From the NCBI GenBank assembly GCA_003151295.1, contig PLXD01000434.1:1-7795 (forward strand): a DNA stretch of 7,795 nucleotides, read 5' to 3'. Positions 1 to 4,864 of the stretch are shown piece by piece. Within the stretch, counting starts at the first letter, position 1, and every line of letters starts with the position of its first letter. This stretch comes from Chitinophagaceae bacterium. Lineage in GTDB: Bacteria; Bacteroidota; Bacteroidia; Chitinophagales; Chitinophagaceae. The position numbers and the translations under genes were made by a program. The notes beneath the pieces were generated by a model. That model saw nothing but the letters and a program-made list of their open reading frames with translations. It had not been told where the DNA came from and made no database searches.

Positions 1-232
1 AACCATTCACGGGCCATTCCATTCCCTTGCGACCTTTAAAAACCGGGTTATTGGGGAATCTTTCAAAGGCATCCCAGGAAGGACTGCCCAATGCATAATG
101 ATTCGTCCAATCATTTTTATGATCGAGCGAAGCATAATTCGTCTGCGAGCTCGCTATCTTCCATGATGCCATCAACAGGACAACGGAAAAAAGGAAACGA
201 CAAGCTTTTGAATTTCGATTACTCATTATCAT
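1..232 (-). CDS. N-terminal part of a secreted protein of unknown function (runs off the left edge)
   Basis: An open frame reads leftward from an ATG at 232 to the window edge without a stop, giving 77 codons. An in-frame TAA lies three codons upstream of this ATG, so translation must start here or at the second ATG at 226. Residues 1-30 form a typical signal peptide: basic residues (Arg6, Lys9, Arg12), a hydrophobic core (about 13-22), then a Ser-Ser-Gln end where signal peptidase I probably cuts. Cys11 lies before the core, so this is not a lipobox. The mature start is rich in Trp, Tyr and Asn and contains NPVFKGRKGMEWPVNG (residues 62-77). This is reminiscent of the first blade of secreted five-bladed-propeller glycoside hydrolases, but that is only an impression from a short piece. 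No clear Shine-Dalgarno sequence is visible, which is normal for Bacteroidota. The gene is real with good confidence; its function is not known. Confidence 0.72.
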   Translation of the reverse strand, partial: MIMSNRNSKACRFLFSVVLLMASWKIASSQTNYASLDHKNDWTNHYALGSPSWDAFERFPNNPVFKGRKGMEWPVNG

Positions 233-334
233 TGCATATTAATGGATATCCGTTAACTATTTATCAACGCCGACTGTTCTATAATCTGACTTGTATAGTA
301 TCAAGCACCTCCTCCTTGATCCCGTTTTCCGCCA

Positions 335-778
335 ATGCTTCCAACAAATGTCACCAATTATAGCCCGATCAATCCCTATTTCAGTGTACAATATGGCTAT
401 TCCGGAGATAATTATACGTACTTGCGTTACCCTTCCCTGGGACTATATAATTTCCATCTTGTCACGGGGAACACGGATACGGTGGACCTTTCGCACATGG
501 ATACTTCCCTGTCATTGCATTTTATAAACCCGCGACGCATACCTCTGTCACACGCAGATATGTTTGTTCCGAGTAAGCGGTTTGTACAAAAATATATATT
601 TACCATGGGTTTTGAGGAAAGAATGGATAAGAAAAGGGCGGAACATTCGAATGCCCTTTCTACTTTCGGTGTATATAACAGGACTTCTTCTCTAACGTGA
701 AGCTGACATCGGCTGCCGGAGGTTGGATTTAGATATGATGCTGTGAATCCTTATATCCACATTCAGGCATACCTATAA
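335..778 (+). pseudogene. Probable degraded 3' remnant of a coding sequence (possibly a beta-rich envelope protein)
   Basis: From 335 a plus-strand frame stays open for 121 codons. Its wobble positions are varied (mainly C/T-ending codons) and its composition is rich in Tyr, Phe, Asn and Thr, as in outer-membrane barrels or other beta proteins. It meets TGA at 698 and again at 704. The same frame then continues for 22 codons with equally protein-like residues (RYDAVNPYIHIQAYL) to a TAA at 776-778. A terminator-like hairpin begins 10 bases later. In the neighbouring frame, bases around 690-730 read NVKLTSAAGGWI, which would bridge the gap if small indels had occurred. There is no convincing start: a TGA at 317-319 closes the frame upstream, and the ATG at 335 has no leader features. 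The best reading is a gene that lost its 5' end and gained frameshifts or stops. A short live gene of 335-700 is the alternative. The family is not recognised. Confidence 0.35.
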
Positions 779-781
779 AAT

Positions 782-816
782 AAAAAAGGAGCAGTATAGA
801 AATACACTCCGTTTTT
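782..816 (-). terminator. Intrinsic terminator of the 631-residue protein gene; possibly bidirectional
   Basis: Read on the minus strand, bases 810-788 form GGAGU and GUAU paired with AUAC and GCUCC, with one bulged U and a UUCU loop. The hairpin is followed at once by six U, then A and UUUUA. This is a good rho-independent terminator for the gene ending at 981, leaving a 3' UTR of about 195 nt. On the plus strand the same hairpin has a C-A mismatch in place of the G-U pair and is followed by GUUUUU (811-816), so it could work more weakly for the remnant ending at 778. No other gene end lies nearby on either strand. Confidence 0.68.
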
Positions 817-907
817 AAATCCAATATCCTATGAAAAACCGAATAAGTAAGTTCAACATATGTGCCTAAAAAGAATCGCCTGTTTATCAATTCATTATAT
901 AAGTCAG

Positions 908-959
908 AGCCGCCAGTGGGGTTCCAAAATGGGAAATAAATTCCCCCACACTGGCCGCT
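908..959 (-). other. Long imperfect stem-loop in the 3' UTR of the 631-residue protein gene
   Basis: The arms at 908-921 and about 943-959 are complementary: AGC with GCT, one mismatch, then GCCAGTG (912-918) with CACTGGC (949-955), then GGG (919-921) with CCC across a small bulge. The loop of about 21 bases can form a smaller TTCC/GGAA hairpin. There is no T-run after it on either strand, so it is not an intrinsic terminator itself. It starts about 21 bases after the stop codon of the upstream minus-strand gene and lies well before the terminator at 782-816. It could stabilise the mRNA 3' end or be part of a 3'-UTR-derived small RNA. That role is inference; the complementarity is seen directly. 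Confidence 0.5.
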
Positions 960-980
960 GAAAGATACTAAATACTCCAT

Positions 981-2876
981 TTACTCTTCAGATTTCATGG
1001 ACAGGGAAAAATTGATATTATGCTCTATCGCGGTCCCTGTGCCCATTTGGAAGTTTCCTTGCTTGCTGAAGGATAGGTTGTGGTTGGCATCGGATTGTAT
1101 CGTGAAATCGTTGTTCTTTTCGATAACCTTGGCGAGCGTCAGTTTGGCCTTGTTGATAGGATAAGTAACACGCGTGACAAGCGGTATGCCGGCGGCTATG
1201 GCAATATACCCGTAGATATATTCTACCCTGTCGCTGAAGTCGAGGATCGCATCGTTACAATAGATTTTTAATTTCTGGGTCTCGGTGTCATAGTCGGCAT
1301 CTATAGGAATATTGAAATAAGCCGGGGTGACGATAGCCCTGGCCACGGCCCCGAAGCCTGCGTTCTTGTCCATCTGGCTGGTCGAAAAAGGCATGGTGGG
1401 GGGCGTGTAAAGACATATCGAGAAGAGGGACGCCTTGTTGCCACCGGCATCTTTAAAATCGTCCTGTTCGCTCGCCTTCTGGTAAATCGTGAATTTGGTG
1501 GCATTGCCTTCTATATTCCCTTTCATTTTTATGATCCTTCCTTGGCTGCCGCTTTTGGGGTATCGGAGGCTGATGGTCGCTTCGGTAGTATAGGAATAAT
1601 CCCAGTAGACCACCATCGCTTTATTCCTAAACGTGCATTTATAGTCGTGCTTCAGGTCTCCCGACAGGACCGCGCAATATTTCTTCAGGAAGTAATTGCT
1701 GCACATCTGTACCAGGTCCCCGGTTAATCCTACTCTGCCGAATGTCGAGGACAGGGATTCAAAATCTTCGGTGGTGATCGCTGTTACCTTAAAGAGCTCT
1801 TTGTGCAGGTCGTCATTGCCGCCGGGTTTGCCGGTAGCGGCCATCACCCCCGGGCCGCCTTTGTCGATCGCAATATTTTTAACAAATTCGCCTCCATTTT
1901 TTGCCCAGAAATTGGTAAAGGTGGAAAATGCAGCACAGGCCTCACCCACGATGACCAGGACTTCACAGATGGTATTGTCATAGGATTTGTGATCCACGAT
2001 GGCATTGGCCTGTTTGATCTGTTGGGCTTGCGTTGTCAGCATGGTGCTCAACTGGGCAAGATTGTCGGATGCACCGGCAGGAAGGCCGCCGTATTTCTTT
2101 TCAATGCCGTCCAGCCCTTTTCCCATATCACCCAGGTCATTGAAGAGTTTGATCACCTGGTCCTTATTTTTGGTCACCTTATCCATGGTCGTCTGCAACT
2201 GGTCGGCGTCGGATGGACCCAACTGGCCTTTTATCGTTTCAACTTGTTTTCCCAGGTTGTCGTAGGCATGTTTGAGACCGGTCATATCATCATTGATGAT
2301 ACTGTCGATATCGACGACCCTGTATACATCGAGGGGGGCAGTCTGCTGCGATTTGTTGTTGCTGCTCTTTACCGTCACGATATAATTTCCCGGCACCGTT
2401 GCCTGCCAGCTGGTTTTAAAGGCGCCGCTGTCGGAGAGCGGGAGCGTTTTTGAAATATGGGTCGAAGGCCCGGTGATCGTCAGGGCGACGTCCTTCAAAC
2501 TCCCAAATTTGATGCTGTTCCCGCTGATGACGACCGCGTTTTCCAGCAGGATCTTGTTGGCGGACAAGTTCAGCACCAGGTAGCTGCTGTCGGAATCTTT
2601 ATTGCTGCCGGGCGCAGGAGTGCTCTTGCCGGAAGAGGTTTTTGAAGAGACGCCACCAGCCGTTCCGGAAGCCGGCGCAGGCCCCCCCTGTGTTGTTGTC
2701 GGGTCTACCTTATCTATCACATTATTGGTAGTCTGGGATGCCTTTGCATTTGCCCGGCCCTGGGCAGTATTTTTCACGTTGTCTAGCAGGCTTTTAAAGA
2801 ACTGGGCGTACCCGGCAACGGGACAGACGGTGGCAAGAAGGCAGGTCAGTAAAACGAGGAAAGTAAACGATTTCAT
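981..2876 (-). CDS. Large exported protein of unknown family: linker, Ig-like, helical and beta-rich regions
   Basis: This encodes 631 residues from the ATG at 2876, which begins a clear signal peptide: Lys2, a hydrophobic core at 5-20 and a likely cut after Ala24. The in-frame ATG at 2942 would add 22 residues in front of that peptide and is unlikely. After the cut comes a short amphipathic stretch (FFKSLLDNVKNTAQ). This is followed by a low-complexity Ser/Thr/Pro/Gly linker (about 58-97) and a beta stretch resembling an Ig-like domain (about 98-186, with the GNYIVTVK strand typical of such folds). A Gln/Lys/Asp-rich helical stretch spans about 188-300. A moderately hydrophobic segment lies at 303-322, and the C-terminus is beta-rich (about 412-631) with a second hydrophobic patch near 553-570. 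There are scattered cysteines and no catalytic motif that I recognise. The gene has its own terminator and no same-strand neighbour, so it is probably monocistronic. The location is probably periplasmic or outer membrane. Its codons look more GC-rich than the flanks. The function is unknown. Confidence 0.85.
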   Translation of the reverse strand: MKSFTFLVLLTCLLATVCPVAGYAQFFKSLLDNVKNTAQGRANAKASQTTNNVIDKVDPTTTQGGPAPASGTAGGVSSKTSSGKSTPAPGSNKDSDSSYLVLNLSANKILLENAVVISGNSIKFGSLKDVALTITGPSTHISKTLPLSDSGAFKTSWQATVPGNYIVTVKSSNNKSQQTAPLDVYRVVDIDSIINDDMTGLKHAYDNLGKQVETIKGQLGPSDADQLQTTMDKVTKNKDQVIKLFNDLGDMGKGLDGIEKKYGGLPAGASDNLAQLSTMLTTQAQQIKQANAIVDHKSYDNTICEVLVIVGEACAAFSTFTNFWAKNGGEFVKNIAIDKGGPGVMAATGKPGGNDDLHKELFKVTAITTEDFESLSSTFGRVGLTGDLVQMCSNYFLKKYCAVLSGDLKHDYKCTFRNKAMVVYWDYSYTTEATISLRYPKSGSQGRIIKMKGNIEGNATKFTIYQKASEQDDFKDAGGNKASLFSICLYTPPTMPFSTSQMDKNAGFGAVARAIVTPAYFNIPIDADYDTETQKLKIYCNDAILDFSDRVEYIYGYIAIAAGIPLVTRVTYPINKAKLTLAKVIEKNNDFTIQSDANHNLSFSKQGNFQMGTGTAIEHNINFSLSMKSEE

Positions 2877-3105
2877 ACGATGACTATTTAATTTCTTTCC
2901 AGTGCAATTTGCCTGGATCAGGAAATAAAGGTCAGGACACATGAAACTTATTGTTCCATTTAATCGACGAACACCGGATGAAAATCGTCAAAAGGATTGT
3001 TGTTTTTCTGACGATTACCAAGCTCCGTTCATCGATTATTACCCGATAGCCGGGGATGGCAGCTTTATTTTCGCAACTATGAATACAGAAATAGAATACC
3101 GGTCA
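2877..3105. promoter_or_regulatory. Divergent intergenic region holding the promoters of the 631-residue and PA14 protein genes
   Basis: This 229-base gap separates two genes transcribed away from each other, so promoters for both should lie here. On the minus strand, TAAGTTTC (2950-2943) differs by one base from the Bacteroidota -7 element TAnnTTTG, with a TTC about 18 bases upstream. It would leave a leader of about 60 nt before the ATG at 2876. On the plus strand, TATTTTCG (3066-3073) is also one mismatch away, but no -33 partner is visible. Both assignments are weak. No operator-like palindrome was noticed, and neither start has an obvious Shine-Dalgarno sequence. Confidence 0.35.
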
Positions 3106-3828
3106 ATGAAAAATAAATTATCATTATTGGCTATCGGAATCTTGCTGATAGCATCAGCTTGTCAGAACAATCGTAAGCAAGTCGCCGGAAGGAATACGGA
3201 CAGTAGTACCAGGAGCTTCGGCGATAGCATTCCCGTAAGCAATGGACTCATGGGCAAAGTATTCCTGCTTCCTGACACTACAAGGTCGCTACCCGATTTT
3301 GACACCCTGACGCCCTTGGATAATCCTATCTATGTCAGTGAAATAAATATACCCTGGCAAAAATGGTCTGCCGGCTTTCCCGGCCTCAGGGATCGGTTCG
3401 AATGGTTTGGCATTGAATACACGGGAACGTTTAAGCCGAAGAAGGCGGGAAATTACTTATTCAAACTGATCAGCGACGATGGTTCCAAATTATTTATTGA
3501 CGATAAATTAGTCATCAATGATGATGGAATACATAGCGATTGGCCGGTTAAAGACTCTGTATTCTTATCGGATTCCATCCATTCGATTAAGATCGATTAT
3601 TTCCAGGGGCCAAGGTATGAGCTGGCCCTGCAGCTTTTCTGGAGCCTCGGGGATTCACCCGAAAAAATATTTCCCGGAAAGGATTTTATGCTCTATACAC
3701 CGAAACCGGCTTCCCACTGGTGGCTTTGGCTCCTGATAGGTCTTGGGGTCATTTTGATAGTACTCGGCGTGGTGTATTATAAAAGGCGCCCCATTCTCCA
3801 TTTTCCCACTAAAGGGAAAGATTTATAG
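3106..3828 (+). CDS. PA14-domain lipoprotein with an additional C-terminal membrane anchor
   Basis: From the ATG at 3106 the protein has 240 residues and opens with a lipoprotein signal: Lys2, Lys4, a hydrophobic core and the lipobox ASAC with the lipidated Cys at 19. The frame extends upstream to ATGs at 3079 and 2941, but those would put polar residues in front of the signal. Residues about 49-180 form a PA14 domain. The characteristic strand with paired acidic residues is present (LISDDGSKLFIDDKLVINDD, 121-140), as is the closing strand ending in LALQLFW (173-179). PA14 domains bind glycans or act as calcium-dependent surface modules, and the Asp pairs fit a calcium site. Residues 205-224 are a hydrophobic membrane helix followed by a basic tail (YYKRRP), so the C-terminus should face the cytoplasm. 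No acidic surface-export signal follows Cys19, so retention in the inner membrane facing the periplasm is likely. It lies 109 bases before the ThuA-like gene, with no terminator seen between, so it may be co-transcribed. Confidence 0.85.
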   Translation: MKNKLSLLAIGILLIASACQNNRKQVAGRNTDSSTRSFGDSIPVSNGLMGKVFLLPDTTRSLPDFDTLTPLDNPIYVSEINIPWQKWSAGFPGLRDRFEWFGIEYTGTFKPKKAGNYLFKLISDDGSKLFIDDKLVINDDGIHSDWPVKDSVFLSDSIHSIKIDYFQGPRYELALQLFWSLGDSPEKIFPGKDFMLYTPKPASHWWLWLLIGLGVILIVLGVVYYKRRPILHFPTKGKDL

Positions 3829-3937
3829 TAATAAAATTACCAGTCAACTCCCAAAGTACTATTTAAAAAAATATTATATTACATCCCTTATCCATGCTAT
3901 TTCCCCATTTATTCTATTTCACTTTTTAATTCAATCA

Positions 3938-4864
3938 ATGGATCATAACAGACGTCAATTTTTAAAAGCCACCTCGCTTACAGCAGTCTCCGGCATCTTA
4001 TTGCCAAAATCCATGACCGCCATCGCTGGTGTGTCAAAAAAGATCCGTATCCTGGTATGGGACGAAAGATCGGATACTGAAAAAGAAGCGTATGATCATT
4101 TTTTAGGAAATTATATCGCTGACCAGCTAAAAGGCCACCCGGAATTTTCAGTTAGCTCAGCGGGATTGGATGATGCCGAACAGGGACTTTCAGAGAGCAC
4201 CCTCGACCATACCGATCTACTGATCTGGTGGGGACATATCAGGCAGGGTGAGATCTCCCCGGAAAAGGGGAAAAACATCGTCGAAAGAATAAAAGCCGGC
4301 TCATTGTCTCTGATAGCCCTCCATTCGGCACATTGGTCCACCCCCTTCGTCCAGGCAATGAATGAGATAACCCGGAGGAATGTATTAAAAGATCAATCCG
4401 TTAAAGAAGGCGATATCAGTTTTATTCCGCCTCCCAAACAATTCACGGTTCCGCAGTATGATTCCCGGGTAACCCCTTATATAGTAGAACGCAAGTTCCC
4501 TGACGGGCAAACAAAACTCCAGGTGCATTTACCTTTTTGTTGTTTTCCCGCCTATCGAAACGATGGCAAGCCCAGCACCGTCAAAGTCCTGAGGCCGGAA
4601 CACCCTATTATGAAGGGCCTGCCGGCAAGTTTCCAGTTGACTCAGACCGAAATGTACGATGAGCCCTTTCATGTCCCTCCCCCCGACCAGGTATTATTTG
4701 AAGAATCCTGGGCAGGAGGTGAATGGTTCCGTTCCGGTATGTTATGGAATTTGGGGAAAGGGAAAGTTTTCTATTTCAGGCCCGGCCATGAGACCTTTCC
4801 CGTATACAAAGACCCAAAAGTCATGCAAATATTGTCGAATGCCGCAAAATGGATGATTTCATGA
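3938..4864 (+). CDS. Tat-exported ThuA-like family protein (trehalose utilisation/keto-sugar type)
   Basis: This 308-residue protein starts with a twin-arginine signal (NRRQFLKAT, 4-12), a weakly hydrophobic stretch and a likely cut after Ala30. This marks export of a folded protein to the periplasm. The rest matches the ThuA family, which has a class I glutamine-amidotransferase-like fold. The opening strand is IRILVWDE (36-43). LIWWGH (95-100) and LIALHSAH (125-132) follow, then EMYDEPFHVPPPD (238-250) and the closing KVFYFRPGHETFPVY (276-290). Between the second and third motifs lies an insertion of about 60 residues, absent from the compact ThuA form, carrying a vicinal Cys pair in HLPFCCFPAYRNDGKPS (197-213). 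From memory, this longer version is common beside cytochrome-propeller proteins in Bacteroidota, Planctomycetes and Verrucomicrobia. ThuA in Sinorhizobium acts with ThuB in trehalose use through 3-keto intermediates; the exact reaction of this homologue is not known. The stop codon overlaps the start of the next gene. Confidence 0.9.
   Translation: MDHNRRQFLKATSLTAVSGILLPKSMTAIAGVSKKIRILVWDERSDTEKEAYDHFLGNYIADQLKGHPEFSVSSAGLDDAEQGLSESTLDHTDLLIWWGHIRQGEISPEKGKNIVERIKAGSLSLIALHSAHWSTPFVQAMNEITRRNVLKDQSVKEGDISFIPPPKQFTVPQYDSRVTPYIVERKFPDGQTKLQVHLPFCCFPAYRNDGKPSTVKVLRPEHPIMKGLPASFQLTQTEMYDEPFHVPPPDQVLFEESWAGGEWFRSGMLWNLGKGKVFYFRPGHETFPVYKDPKVMQILSNAAKWMIS
4861..4864 (+). promoter_or_regulatory. 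ATGA stop/start overlap coupling the ThuA-like and cytochrome-propeller genes
   Basis: The ThuA-like reading frame ends in TGA at 4862-4864, and the ATG at 4861 shares those bases. Such overlaps normally mean one mRNA and re-initiation by the same ribosome, which keeps the two products in fixed proportion. No separate Shine-Dalgarno sequence is visible upstream. This supports 4861 over 4849 as the start and implies that the two proteins work together. Confidence 0.75.

Noticed and set aside
729..980. An 83-codon minus-strand frame starting directly after the stop of the 631-residue protein gene
   Set aside because: It runs through the strong hairpin terminator at 788-810 before reaching its own stop. 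Its residues show no domain-like pattern, so it is more likely 3' UTR.
1803..2453. A 216-codon plus-strand open frame opposite the 631-residue protein gene
   Set aside because: It is fully antisense to a gene with a signal peptide and sensible domain structure. It has no leader features and an irregular composition, so it is a shadow frame.
2877..2942. Upstream start (ATG at 2942) for the 631-residue protein
   Set aside because: It would place 22 mixed residues in front of a complete signal peptide. The ATG at 2876 begins the signal peptide exactly.
2941..3105. Upstream starts (ATG at 2941 or 3079) for the PA14 lipoprotein
   Set aside because: They add up to 55 polar or acidic residues before the lipoprotein signal. 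The ATG at 3106 gives a standard 18-residue signal ending at the lipobox Cys. The 3079 start cannot be fully excluded.
3829..3937. Possible separate promoter or terminator between the PA14 and ThuA-like genes
   Set aside because: The gap is AT-rich, but I found no hairpin with a T-run and no TTG/TAnnTTTG pair at proper spacing. Neither element can be supported.
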